This document shows, piece after piece, positions 9,568 through 17,519 of a stretch of 64,000 nt of DNA. Positions within the stretch are counted from its first letter, which is position 1. Every line of letters begins with the position of its first letter. A program made the translations under genes and the position numbers. The stretch covers positions 180,283 through 244,282 of the forward strand of contig DUSX01000018.1 in the NCBI GenBank assembly GCA_012842395.1, given 5' to 3'. Under the pieces are notes generated by a model. The model was given only the letters and a program-made list of their open reading frames with translations. It was not told the DNA's origin and ran no database searches. The stretch is from Bacillota bacterium (GTDB lineage Bacteria; Bacillota; SHA-98; UBA4971).

Positions 9568-9680
9568 TTGGGGCTCTGAGAGTGTCCGGCGGCGCGGGCG
9601 TCGTCGGCAGGCTGGCGGGTATCGCGGGCGACCGCGCCAGTGCTGGTGAGACTCAGCCATCGGATTCGCGACGCGAGCGC

Positions 9681-9725
9681 CCGCTAGGGAAGAAGCCGCT
9701 GGGGAAGAACCCGTTGGGGAAGAGA
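9681..9725 (+). repeat. Three tandem 15-bp units before the phosphorylase gene
   Basis: Three 15-bp copies (ccgctagggaagaag, ccgctggggaagaac, ccgttggggaagaga) lie directly before the ribosome site of the nucleoside phosphorylase gene. Read in that frame they would encode PLGKK-PLGKN-PLGKR, but the true start is probably downstream at 9738. Confidence 0.75.
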
Positions 9726-9737
9726 GTGGGGGTTGGA

Positions 9738-10481
9738 ATGGACGAGTCCAAGATGCTTCCCATACTCAAGGTCTATCCGAGACAAGTCTCTCACTACGTC
9801 GTGGTTTGTGGCGACCCGGCGAGAACCCAGACCATCGCGAGGCACATTGAGCACGCTCGCGAGGTCTCGTACAACCGTGAATACCGGCTCGTGAATGGCG
9901 TGTATCGTGGCACGCCCGTCACGATCGCTTCCCACGGGGTCGGCGCTGCCGGGGCGTGCGTGTGTTTCGAGGAGCTCATCAAGGCGGGCGCGAGGGTGCT
10001 CATCAGGGTTGGGACCGCAGGATCGCTGAACCGTTCCATAGTGGATGGGGACCTCATCGTGGCCACGGGTGCCGTCCGAGAGGATGGCGTCACAAGCCAA
10101 CTGGTGCCGATCTCGTTTCCGGCCATAGCAGACTCCGCCGTGGTGGATGCTCTGTACCGCGTGGGGGTGGAGCGCGGCGCGAAGATCACCAAAGGCGTGG
10201 TGCTTACGGTCGGTGCTCTCTATCCCGGGATCCTGCCGCTTCCGAACGAGGAGATGAGTCGTGCGGGAGCCATCGGTGTGGAGATGGAGGTATCGGCCCT
10301 CCTCATTGTGGCCGCGCTGCGTGGCGCCCGGGCAGGCGCGATTCTGGCCGTGGACGGCATGGCGATCGAGTTCGACGGCAATTCGTACAATCCCAACCGT
10401 CAAGTGGTGGCGGAGGCCATCGAGCTTGAGGCGGAGATCGCTCTCGAGGCCGTGGCTCGGCTCGCCGCAACAGAAGGATAG
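9738..10481 (+). CDS. Nucleoside phosphorylase (uridine/purine phosphorylase family)
   Basis: A 247-residue PNP/UDP-family phosphorylase. The phosphate-binding segment GDPAR, the SHGVGAAGACVCFEEL segment, RVGTAGSL and the ribose-binding GVEMEVSALL are present. The base-specificity region reads AVDGMAIEFD. It does not match the canonical E. coli Udp or DeoD sequence, so the nucleobase is uncertain. Beside mtnA, a role in phosphorolysis of methylthioadenosine or a related nucleoside is attractive but only inferred. The ATG at 9738 follows ggggg at 9728-9732; the frame is open back to 9564 across the 15-bp repeats. Confidence 0.8.
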   Translation: MDESKMLPILKVYPRQVSHYVVVCGDPARTQTIARHIEHAREVSYNREYRLVNGVYRGTPVTIASHGVGAAGACVCFEELIKAGARVLIRVGTAGSLNRSIVDGDLIVATGAVREDGVTSQLVPISFPAIADSAVVDALYRVGVERGAKITKGVVLTVGALYPGILPLPNEEMSRAGAIGVEMEVSALLIVAALRGARAGAILAVDGMAIEFDGNSYNPNRQVVAEAIELEAEIALEAVARLAATEG

Positions 10482-10527
10482 GGGGACGCCGATCTCGCAG
10501 GCGAGACGGGGATGAGGTGAAGGTGCC

Positions 10528-11499
10528 GTGGTCGCGGTCTTTTTTGATGGCAGGCGGCTTCTTGTTCGCGAGGACATGCCCCTCCCGGCAAGGCGAGAGG
10601 GCGAGGCTCTTGTGCGAGTGAGGCTTGCCGGGATATGCAACACCGACCTCGAGGTGACCCGGGGATACCTGGGATATGTCGGTATCCTCGGCCATGAGTT
10701 CGTCGGGACGGTGGCGGATGCTGACGATCCGGGTCTCGTCGGGAGACGAGTCGTCGGCGAGATAAACGTGGCATGCGGCGAGTGCTCGATGTGCCGCGTG
10801 GGCCACCCAAGACACTGCGAGCGCATACGCACCATGGGGATGCGTGACTGGCCCGGCTGCTTTGCAGACTACACGGTGCTCCCGTCCGGCAATCTGCACT
10901 GCGTGCCGGAGCACGTGGGCGACCTCGAGGCCGTGTTCGTCGAGCCGCTCGCCGCGGCCGTTGAGGTGCTGGAGCAGGTCCACATTCGTCAGTCTGACAG
11001 CGTTGTAGTGCTGGGCGACGGGAAGCTTGGCCTACTCGTGGCGGAGGTACTCCATGCCTCCGGCCACCGCGCGATCCTGGTCGGACGGCATGCCGAGAAA
11101 CTAGCGATTGCGGAGAGGCGAGGCATCGAGACGGCTCTCGCAGGCTCCCGAAGCTTGCCGCGGAAAGCCGACGTGGTCGTGGAGTGCACCGGGAGCCCTT
11201 CGGGGCTCGCGGACGCCGCCGCACTCGTCCGCCCTCGCGGCACCATCGTCCTGAAGAGCACGTTCCACGCCGGCGCGCCTGTCAACCTCTCTCCTTTGGT
11301 GGTAAACGAGGTCACGTGCGTTGGGTCGAGGTGCGGCCCGTTTCCGCCCGCCATTCGACTCCTTGAGGAGCAGAGGATCGATACGAGCGGCCTCATCGGG
11401 GCCATCTTCCCTGCTGCGCGCGCGGTAGAGGCTTTCGAAGAAGCATCGAGAAAAGGAAGCCTCAAGGTGCTCCTGGATTTCCGGGGCGAGGCGTCCTAG
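10528..11499 (+). CDS. Zinc-dependent medium-chain alcohol dehydrogenase
   Basis: A 323-residue medium-chain dehydrogenase/reductase, slightly short for the family. The catalytic-zinc GHE motif (LGHEFVG, about residue 55) and the four-cysteine structural-zinc lobe (ACGECSMCRVGHPRHC) are complete. The nucleotide fold starts at VVVLGDGKLGLL. The start is GTG 10528 after gaggtg. Position between the phosphorylase and a gamma-lyase-like gene suggests reduction of an aldehyde or oxidation of an alcohol in the same pathway. A methylthio-aldehyde is one candidate substrate, on context alone. Confidence 0.82.
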   Translation: MVAVFFDGRRLLVREDMPLPARREGEALVRVRLAGICNTDLEVTRGYLGYVGILGHEFVGTVADADDPGLVGRRVVGEINVACGECSMCRVGHPRHCERIRTMGMRDWPGCFADYTVLPSGNLHCVPEHVGDLEAVFVEPLAAAVEVLEQVHIRQSDSVVVLGDGKLGLLVAEVLHASGHRAILVGRHAEKLAIAERRGIETALAGSRSLPRKADVVVECTGSPSGLADAAALVRPRGTIVLKSTFHAGAPVNLSPLVVNEVTCVGSRCGPFPPAIRLLEEQRIDTSGLIGAIFPAARAVEAFEEASRKGSLKVLLDFRGEAS

Positions 11500-11596
11500 C
11501 CGCGGGATGAGAGCCACAGCTGCTCGTCCGCAGGGTCGCGGCACCGGGCTTTTCGGGTGCACATGGACTTTAGGCAGGGTGGGACGGTGACGAGGG

Positions 11597-12823
11597 GTGG
11601 ACGAAAAGACCAAGACCGATGCGAACCGCAGCGGTCGAGGAGGCGCCGGGTTCGACACGCAGGCGATCCACGCCGGGTGGGATGGCAAGCACGCGCACGG
11701 TGCGATAAGCCCTCCGATTTTCCTCACTTCCAGCTTTGTATTCGACAGCGTTTCCCACGCGCAGGAAGTTTTTTCGGGAGAATCCGCCGAGTACGTCTAT
11801 ACCCGCGGTAACAATCCTACCCTGCGGCTCTTCGAGCGCAAGATGGCGATCCTCGAGAAAGGTGCTGGGGCAGTGGCTTTTTCCTCCGGAATGGCGGCCA
11901 TCTCATCCGTCCTCCTCTCCTTGCTCAAGGCGGGGGACGAGGTTTTGGCCTCCCGAACTGTTTATGGCTCAACGTACCACGTGCTTACGCACCTCCTCCC
12001 GCGATTCGGCATAAGGCCGAGGTTCGCTGACCTTTCACACCCTGGCGAAGTTCAAGCAGCTTTCTCTGACTCTGACGCGACCAAGGTTGTGTACCTCGAG
12101 TCTCCCGCCAACCCTAACCTGGGGATCGTTGATATAGCCGCCACCTGCGAGGCGGCTCATGCCCGGGGGGCCGCGGTCGTGGTCGACAACACCTTTGCTA
12201 CGCCGTATTTCCAAAACCCGCTTTCGTTCGGCGCGGACGTCGTGGTGCATTCGTGCACGAAGTACATAAGCGGGCACGGGGACGTGCTCGGGGGCGTGGC
12301 GGTGGCGCGCGACCCGGATTACGTTACCCGCCTTCGCTTTGATTTCCTCTGCGACCTCGGGGGCGTGTTGTCGCCGTTTAACGCGTGGCTCTTGGTTCGA
12401 GGGCTGAAGACCCTTCGCCTCCGCATGGAACGCCACGCCGCCAATGCGCTTGCCGTGGCAAGGTTTTTGGCGGGCCACCCGAAGGTGGAACGCGTTCTGT
12501 ATCCAGGCCTTGAAGGATTCCCTCAGCATGAGCTCGCCATGCGCCAGATGCGGGGATACGGCGGCATCGTGTCGTTTGAACTGAAGGGCGGATATGACGC
12601 TGCAGTCCGCTTCATGGACAGCCTGCGGTTGTGTACCATCGCAGTGAGCTTGGGAGACGCGGAGACCCTCGTCGAGCACCCGGCGTCCATGACACATCGC
12701 GAGTACCCGAGGGAAAGGCTCTCTGAATTCGGGTTTAGCGAGACCCTCGTGCGCCTCTCAGTGGGCCTGGAAGACCCTGAGGACATCATAGCCGACCTGG
12801 ACCGGGCGCTTCGCCGCGCTTGA
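11597..12823 (+). CDS. PLP-dependent Cys/Met metabolism enzyme, methionine gamma-lyase-like
   Basis: A 408-residue member of the Cys/Met metabolism PLP family. The PLP-binding lysine is in HSCTKYISGHGDVLGG, and the N-terminal signature YTRGNNPTLRLFERKMAIL is clear. ESPANPNLG and DNTFATPYFQNP are typical. The segments resemble methionine gamma-lyase, but cystathionine gamma-synthase, gamma-lyase and O-acetylhomoserine sulfhydrylase are close relatives and cannot be excluded. The start is GTG 11597 (gaggggtgg context). With mtnA upstream, either release of methanethiol from methionine or its re-incorporation would be consistent. Confidence 0.82.
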   Translation: MDEKTKTDANRSGRGGAGFDTQAIHAGWDGKHAHGAISPPIFLTSSFVFDSVSHAQEVFSGESAEYVYTRGNNPTLRLFERKMAILEKGAGAVAFSSGMAAISSVLLSLLKAGDEVLASRTVYGSTYHVLTHLLPRFGIRPRFADLSHPGEVQAAFSDSDATKVVYLESPANPNLGIVDIAATCEAAHARGAAVVVDNTFATPYFQNPLSFGADVVVHSCTKYISGHGDVLGGVAVARDPDYVTRLRFDFLCDLGGVLSPFNAWLLVRGLKTLRLRMERHAANALAVARFLAGHPKVERVLYPGLEGFPQHELAMRQMRGYGGIVSFELKGGYDAAVRFMDSLRLCTIAVSLGDAETLVEHPASMTHREYPRERLSEFGFSETLVRLSVGLEDPEDIIADLDRALRRA

Positions 12824-12854
12824 CCCTGGGCGACACGGGCAGCGATGGGCGGGC

Positions 12855-14243
12855 CTACGGGGCTAGGCGCATGAGGCGGGCGACCGACGACGTGAGAAAA
12901 CACACCACAGAGGCCACCGCGAGCGGCAGGAGCGCGGCAGCGGCCGTCCACTTCTTGCTTCGGGTCTCGTGCCAGATGGTCCACAGAGTCGTGGCGCATG
13001 GGTAATGCAGGAGCGAGAAAAGCGAGAAACAGACGGCTGTGACCTGGGTCCAACCGTGTGACACGAGTAGCTGTCGGAGCGCGTCGAGCCCGCCCGGATC
13101 CAGCATGGTGCTGGCACCTGAGTACTCCATCGCGAGTATGGGGATGACTATCTCATTTGCGGGCAGGCCGAGGACGAAAGCCGCCACGACGTGCCCATCG
13201 AGCCCGATGAGGCGCCCGAATGGTTCTAGGAGGCCCGCAAAGCGGCTGAGGACGCTTGCCCCGCAAGGCGCGAAATTCGCAAGCGCCCACGTGATTGCGC
13301 CCGCGGGAGCCGCGACCGCGGCCGCCCTCGCGAGGACGAACAGCGCGCGGTCGATCAGCGACCTCACGATTACCCTTGTGACCTGCGGTTTTCTGTACGG
13401 GGGGAGCTCGAGCACGAAGAACGACGGCACGCCGCGCAGCGCCGTCCGGGACAGGACCCAGGACATGCCGAGGGCGACTGCAACTCCGAGCGTCACCGTG
13501 CCGAGCAGCCAGAGGCTCGCGACACCCCCAAGACCCGTGGCGAAGAACATGGATGCCATGGCTATGAGCGATGGGAATCGCCCGTTGCATGGCACGAAGT
13601 TATTCGTGAGGGTGGCGATGAGCCTTTCCCGGGGCGAATCGATTATCCGGCAAGAAACCACCCCTGCGGCGTTGCACCCGAATCCCATGCACATTGTAAG
13701 TGCCTGCTTCCCATGGGTTCCCGCGCGCCTGAGGATGGCGTCGAGATTGAAGGCCACCCTGGGCAGGTAGCCCGCGTCCTCGAGCAGGGCGAAACACGGG
13801 AAGAATATGGCCACGGGCGGCAGCATCACCGATACCACCCACGCCAGGGCCCTGTAGGCACCCATGACAACGAGTCCTGTGAGCCAGGTCGGGGCTCCCG
13901 CCCACGCGAGAAGGGCCAGGAGTCGGTCCTGTCCCCAGAAGAGCGCGGCTGCCAGCAGCCTCGATGGGACGTTCGCGCCCACCAACGTTATCCAGAAGAC
14001 CACGCCCAACAGAGCCGCCATGATGGGATACCCCAAAAGGCTTGATGTGAGGACGTCATCGAAGCGCGTGTCCCAGCCGGCAGTGGGTCGGGTCACGCGG
14101 TGGACCGTTCTCAGGCATATGCTTTCGGCGGTCTCGTATATCCTGGCCACCACGAGGTCGCGTAGATCCCCTGGTGCCCTCGAGCGCGCTCGTCGTACGG
14201 CTTCCATGAGCTCTCTGTGCTTGCGGCTAGTCGGCTCGTTCAC
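12855..14243 (-). CDS. feoB: FeoB membrane domain as a separate polypeptide
   Basis: 462 residues corresponding to the membrane half of FeoB (Gate / FeoB_C / Gate domains), with about eight to ten hydrophobic segments. Family signatures are AGYLPRVAFNLD, GFGCNAAGVVSCRII, NNFVPCNGRFP, LGLPANEIVIPIL, and the final LHYPCATTLWTIWHE. It lacks any GTPase motif. The GTPase is encoded by the preceding gene, overlapping by 4 bp (GTGA, 14240-14243). Together they should make one ferrous-iron transporter. This is a split feoB. A simple frameshift of an ordinary feoB is unlikely, because a proper GTG start and coupled overlap exist. Confidence 0.85.
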   Translation of the reverse strand: MNEPTSRKHRELMEAVRRARSRAPGDLRDLVVARIYETAESICLRTVHRVTRPTAGWDTRFDDVLTSSLLGYPIMAALLGVVFWITLVGANVPSRLLAAALFWGQDRLLALLAWAGAPTWLTGLVVMGAYRALAWVVSVMLPPVAIFFPCFALLEDAGYLPRVAFNLDAILRRAGTHGKQALTMCMGFGCNAAGVVSCRIIDSPRERLIATLTNNFVPCNGRFPSLIAMASMFFATGLGGVASLWLLGTVTLGVAVALGMSWVLSRTALRGVPSFFVLELPPYRKPQVTRVIVRSLIDRALFVLARAAAVAAPAGAITWALANFAPCGASVLSRFAGLLEPFGRLIGLDGHVVAAFVLGLPANEIVIPILAMEYSGASTMLDPGGLDALRQLLVSHGWTQVTAVCFSLFSLLHYPCATTLWTIWHETRSKKWTAAAALLPLAVASVVCFLTSSVARLMRLAP

Positions 14244-15094
14244 GCTGGCATCCCACCTTTTCCTGCGACCGACTGGGCTGCGTCGTTCGATGGAGCGTTC
14301 GATGGAGGTCTCGCGTCATGCGGTCGAGCGTCGCACAGGATCCGGCCGAGTGTCGCAACAAGGCCGGGCTCGCCGTCGATCATGCGAAGGGCGAGCCAGC
14401 GAGGAGAGATCTTGAGCCCAGCGTCGGATGCGAGCGCCGTGAGGTCTGGTTCGATCTCGGCGATGATCGCCTCTACGTCCGGACCGTACGAGATCCTGAC
14501 GGGCCTCGTGGACACGCGTCCGCTTGCCACGTCGAGGACGGCATCCATCAGCTCCACGATGCCGCGCCCCGTTCGCGCCACCGTAGGCACCACGGGTAAG
14601 CCGAGTTCGGACGAGAGCTGGTCCACGTCAATCGTGATTCCCTTGCGCTTTGCCTCGTCCATGAGGTTCAGGCATACGACGATTCTCGGGGTCACCTCAG
14701 CGATCTGAAGGACCAAGTTCAGGTTTCGCTCGAGGCACGTCGCGTCGGTGACGGCAATGACCACGTCGGCCCCTCCAAAGCAGATGAAATCCCGGGCCAC
14801 CTCCTCCTCCGGGGACGCGGCAAAGAGGGAGTAAGTGCCAGGCAGGTCGACGACCCGGTGCGCCACTCCGCGGTGCGCGTAGACGCCTTCCGCGAGCGTT
14901 ACTGTCTTGCCAGGCCAGTTGCCGGTGTGCTGCCGCAGGCCTGTCAGGGCGTTGAAGACAGTGCTCTTGCCCGTGTTGGGGTTTCCTGCCAAGGCTACGG
15001 TGTATCTGGCGGAGCGAGGTAGAGAACCCGCCGAGGGTCGGCGGATATGCGCATGACTTAGTGTGAAGGAACGTGGCTGCGGCGTGGGTGCCAC
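14240..15094 (-). CDS. feoB: FeoB GTPase domain as a separate polypeptide
   Basis: 284 residues forming the cytoplasmic G domain of FeoB: G1 GNPNTGKST, switch region GNWPGKTVT, G3 DLPGTYS, G4 NLMD, and G5 near VARTGRG. A short helical domain and an Asp/Pro/Ala-rich tail follow. No membrane segment is present; the membrane portion is the next gene. The start is placed at GTG 15094, because on the minus strand ggaggtgatt lies 6-7 bases upstream (15101-15110). The frame remains open to 15322 through a copy of the dispersed repeat, but that extension looks non-coding. It is probably co-transcribed with feoA. Confidence 0.85.
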   Translation of the reverse strand: MAPTPQPRSFTLSHAHIRRPSAGSLPRSARYTVALAGNPNTGKSTVFNALTGLRQHTGNWPGKTVTLAEGVYAHRGVAHRVVDLPGTYSLFAASPEEEVARDFICFGGADVVIAVTDATCLERNLNLVLQIAEVTPRIVVCLNLMDEAKRKGITIDVDQLSSELGLPVVPTVARTGRGIVELMDAVLDVASGRVSTRPVRISYGPDVEAIIAEIEPDLTALASDAGLKISPRWLALRMIDGEPGLVATLGRILCDARPHDARPPSNAPSNDAAQSVAGKGGMPA

Positions 15095-15149
15095 CGAAGA
15101 ATCACCTCCGCCAAGGAAACATGGGGTCGTTTGAGGCGACCGGCTCTCT

Positions 15150-15315
15150 GTCGTTTTCCGGGGCCCAAGGCTTGTCGGCCTTGCCCTCTGGGGACGCTGC
15201 GGTTTCGGCGCGCCTCGTTCGAATTCGGCGCTTAAGACAGCCGAATCCTCCACGCCCCGTCGCGCAGGCACCGGCAACCCTAGCGCCGTCAGGAAAGGAG
15301 ACGAGAACTTATGCC
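15150..15315. repeat. Dispersed intergenic repeat, copy A (between feoA and feoB)
   Basis: Matches copies at 21853-22040, 34195-34390 and 43350-43520. The shared core runs from ggccttgccctctggggacg through cgcctcgttcga to cgccccgtcgcgcaggcacc. A conserved right flank ggcaaccctagcgccgtcagg then gagacgagaactt follows. The ends are imperfect inverted repeats. Confidence 0.75.
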
Positions 15316-15498
15316 GCCACACTTAGTGCCCTCTATGCAAAAGGCGAAAGCCGATGGCCCAGACTGTGGAACTGCCCGAGTACCTGCCAGTCTGGCCGAG
15401 GACAGCGACGGTTCTGGACGACCCCGCCGAGCTGTGCTGCCATACTGGGGCAAACATCAGCGGTCTCGCGGCATCACACTTGAGTGGCAAAGGCCATA

Positions 15499-15801
15499 TC
15501 AGTGTGCGGCGCACGAGCTCTCCCCGGGATCGCTCCTCGGCTCCCGGAGGACCTCCACGGCGACGAGGTCCGCGTCCCGCCTTCTGAGGGCTATGAGCGT
15601 GCCCCTTACGCTGTACGCCGTAGGGTCGCCCACGGGGCTACGGCGGACGGGCACGACACATGCCCCGGGCACGAAGCCCACGTCCAGCAGCCGCCGCCTC
15701 GGGAGTCCGGTTGCGGACAGGCTGGTGACGCGGCAGGTGGATCCAAGGCAGGCATCTGAGAGCTTGAGGTGGTCCTGGCTATTGCGCCGTGGTCTGCTCA
15801 A
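15499..15801 (-). CDS. feoA: FeoA-domain protein
   Basis: A 100-residue protein with a FeoA (SH3-like) domain: GSTCRVTSLSATGLPRRRLL, DVGFVPGACVV and a C-terminal RRRDADLVAVEV. FeoA is a small cytoplasmic partner needed for FeoB-mediated ferrous iron uptake. The start is TTG 15801, chosen because aaaggag lies about 7 bases upstream on the minus strand. It precedes the split feoB genes on the same strand, separated by about 400 bp that hold a dispersed repeat copy. The N- and C-terminal extensions around the domain are poorly conserved by eye. Confidence 0.75.
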   Translation of the reverse strand: MSRPRRNSQDHLKLSDACLGSTCRVTSLSATGLPRRRLLDVGFVPGACVVPVRRSPVGDPTAYSVRGTLIALRRRDADLVAVEVLREPRSDPGESSCAAH

Positions 15802-16089
15802 ACCCCAAACTCCTTTCGCACGCAGCGCATCCTCTTTCCGTGCGTTAGCGGTCGGCTGCTCCGCTTAAGTGCCCTCCGGTCCCTGCCAGCCTCGAATTGC
15901 ACACAGGCGCGACGCGGGCGTGGGGGAGGAAGCAGCTAGTAGTATACTATGACGCGCCGGATGGAATCGGTGAGGAGAAGGCCTGACGCGGTGCACCGGT
16001 GCGGCGGGAGCCCGGATCGGCCGGGTGGGGTTGGCAGCGACGGCTACACGGGAAACGAGCACCTGACCTCCGGCCAAAGCGAGACACTG

Positions 16090-16119
16090 TTGCCAAGCGA
16101 CCTCAATGAATGTTAAAAT
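16090..16119 (+). promoter_or_regulatory. Sigma-A-type promoter for the cobalamin-controlled operon
   Basis: TTGCCA (16090-16095) and TAAAAT (16114-16119) are separated by 18 bp, directly upstream of the cobalamin riboswitch. Confidence 0.55.
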
Positions 16120-16160
16120 GTAGCCGGACGCGCGGTTATGCACGTCTGAACCCATACGAA

Positions 16161-16388
16161 CCTGGCAGGTGCCCTATCCAGGGAGAATAGGGAAGAGGCA
16201 GCGGGGCAAGGTTAGGCCCTGCAAGCCCGCGGTTCCCGCCACTGTACCCGGGGAGCGGCCTTGCTCAGCCACTCTGGTTGGCGTTTAGCTGGGGACACGC
16301 CGATGACGGCGTGCTAGACCCAGAGGAGTGCCAGGGGAAGGCGCAAGGCATGCGAGGATCCGGAAGCCAGGAGACCTGCCTGCCAGCC
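16161..16388 (+). ncRNA. Cobalamin riboswitch
   Basis: The leader shows the conserved blocks of the cobalamin (B12 box) riboswitch in order: ggtgcc (near 16168), agggaataggga-like segment, the ccgccactgtacc block (16235-16250), and the diagnostic B12 box gccaggagacctgcc (16366-16380). Intervening hairpins match the expected arrangement. An intrinsic terminator at 16444-16467 lies between the aptamer and the BtuF-like gene, so adenosylcobalamin binding should favour termination of the transporter operon. Confidence 0.93.
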
Positions 16389-16443
16389 GGACCTTGCGCC
16401 TTCGGTGAAAAGGAGAGGCAGGTTGCGCTCAAGTGAGCAGCAG

Positions 16444-16470
16444 GCCCCGGCCGAAGGCCGGGGCTTTGTC
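16444..16470 (+). terminator. Riboswitch-controlled intrinsic terminator
   Basis: A 9-bp stem GCCCCGGCC / GGCCGGGGC with a GAA loop, followed by tttgtc, lies between the B12 box and the first gene. Confidence 0.75.
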
Positions 16471-16533
16471 GTGGCAGCGCCTGCACGGGTGCGGTGGGTC
16501 CGAATTCCGCGGAAATGGAGGGAGTCCCAGACC

Positions 16534-17469
16534 ATGGTTCTCTCAGTGCTCGGGACGAGAAGGGCGCGCTACGGAATGTGGCTCGTTTTCCTTGCGGTGC
16601 TGGTAGGTCTTGCGACAGGTTCTCAGGCCGTGCTGTGCGCGGAGGCGCAGGGAGATCAAGCCATAACTGTGACAGACGATCTTGGGAGGGTGGTAACGCT
16701 TTCGCACCCGCCAGCCCGCATCATTTCCACGGCCCCAAGCAACACAGAGATCCTTTTCGCTCTCGGCCTCGGTGACAAGGTCGTGGGTGTGACCGACTCT
16801 TGCGATTACCCGCCGGAGGCCAAGACCAAGCCGAAGGTGGGCGCGGTCGAGCTCGATTACGAGAGGATCGTGGCGATGTCTCCGGACCTCGTCGTCGCGG
16901 TGGGAAGCCTTCAACGTCAAGCCATCTCAAGGCTTTCAGAGCTTGGAGTCACGGTCCTTGCGGTAGATCCCAAGAGCATTGACGGAGTGCTTCGGGCCAT
17001 AACGCTGATAGGCAGGGCCACTGGCGCGCAGGATCGCGCGTCTAGACTGGTGGGGGAGCTCAGAGGCAGGATAGATCGTGTCGCGCAGAAGCTAGCCCGC
17101 CTAACCCAATCGGAAAGGCCTCGGGTTTTTGTGGAGATCTGGGGAGAGCCCCTCATGACGGCGGGCCCGGGGACTTTCGTGGACGAACTCGTTTCCGCGG
17201 CCGGCGGCCGCAACATCGCCCACGACGCCGATGGAGAGTGGCCGGTATTCAGCGCCGAGGCTGTGATAGAGCGCGACCCGGACGTAGTGATCCTGACGAA
17301 TTTCAATAAGGCCGAGGCTCTCGCGCGTCGCGCCTGGCAGGGGATATCTGCGTACAGGACGGGGCGGGTGTACGAGGTCAACCCCGACCTTTTGGTGCGG
17401 CCGGGCCCGCGGCTCGTGGACGGGCTCGAGACTTTGGCAGCCCTGCTGCATCCGGAGTTGTTCAGGTGA
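16534..17469 (+). CDS. btuF: BtuF-like corrinoid ABC transporter substrate-binding protein
   Basis: A 311-residue periplasmic-binding protein of the cobalamin/iron-siderophore class. An N-terminal hydrophobic segment (MWLVFLAVLVGLATGSQAVLC) is followed by the mature domain with PPARIISTAPSNTEILFALG, LVVAVGSL and a C-terminal WQGISAYRTGRVYEVNPDL. A cysteine after the hydrophobic core could be a lipid attachment site. The start is ATG 16534 after ggaggga. The cobalamin riboswitch just upstream makes a corrinoid the probable ligand. Permease and ATPase genes follow in order. Confidence 0.9.
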   Translation: MVLSVLGTRRARYGMWLVFLAVLVGLATGSQAVLCAEAQGDQAITVTDDLGRVVTLSHPPARIISTAPSNTEILFALGLGDKVVGVTDSCDYPPEAKTKPKVGAVELDYERIVAMSPDLVVAVGSLQRQAISRLSELGVTVLAVDPKSIDGVLRAITLIGRATGAQDRASRLVGELRGRIDRVAQKLARLTQSERPRVFVEIWGEPLMTAGPGTFVDELVSAAGGRNIAHDADGEWPVFSAEAVIERDPDVVILTNFNKAEALARRAWQGISAYRTGRVYEVNPDLLVRPGPRLVDGLETLAALLHPELFR

Positions 17470-17519
17470 AGCTGCGAGGATAGCCTGACGGACTCGGGGA
17501 GCTCGCGCCGCAGGCTGGC

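Noticed and set aside
15095..15322. N-terminal extension of the FeoB GTPase through the repeat
   Set aside because: A good ribosome site supports GTG 15094, and the extension is translated repeat sequence without conservation.
15354..15587. Plus-strand ORF of 77 residues between feoA and feoB
   Set aside because: No ribosome site, overlaps feoA in antisense, and turns Arg/Pro-rich after residue 50 like most shadow frames in this G+C-rich DNA.
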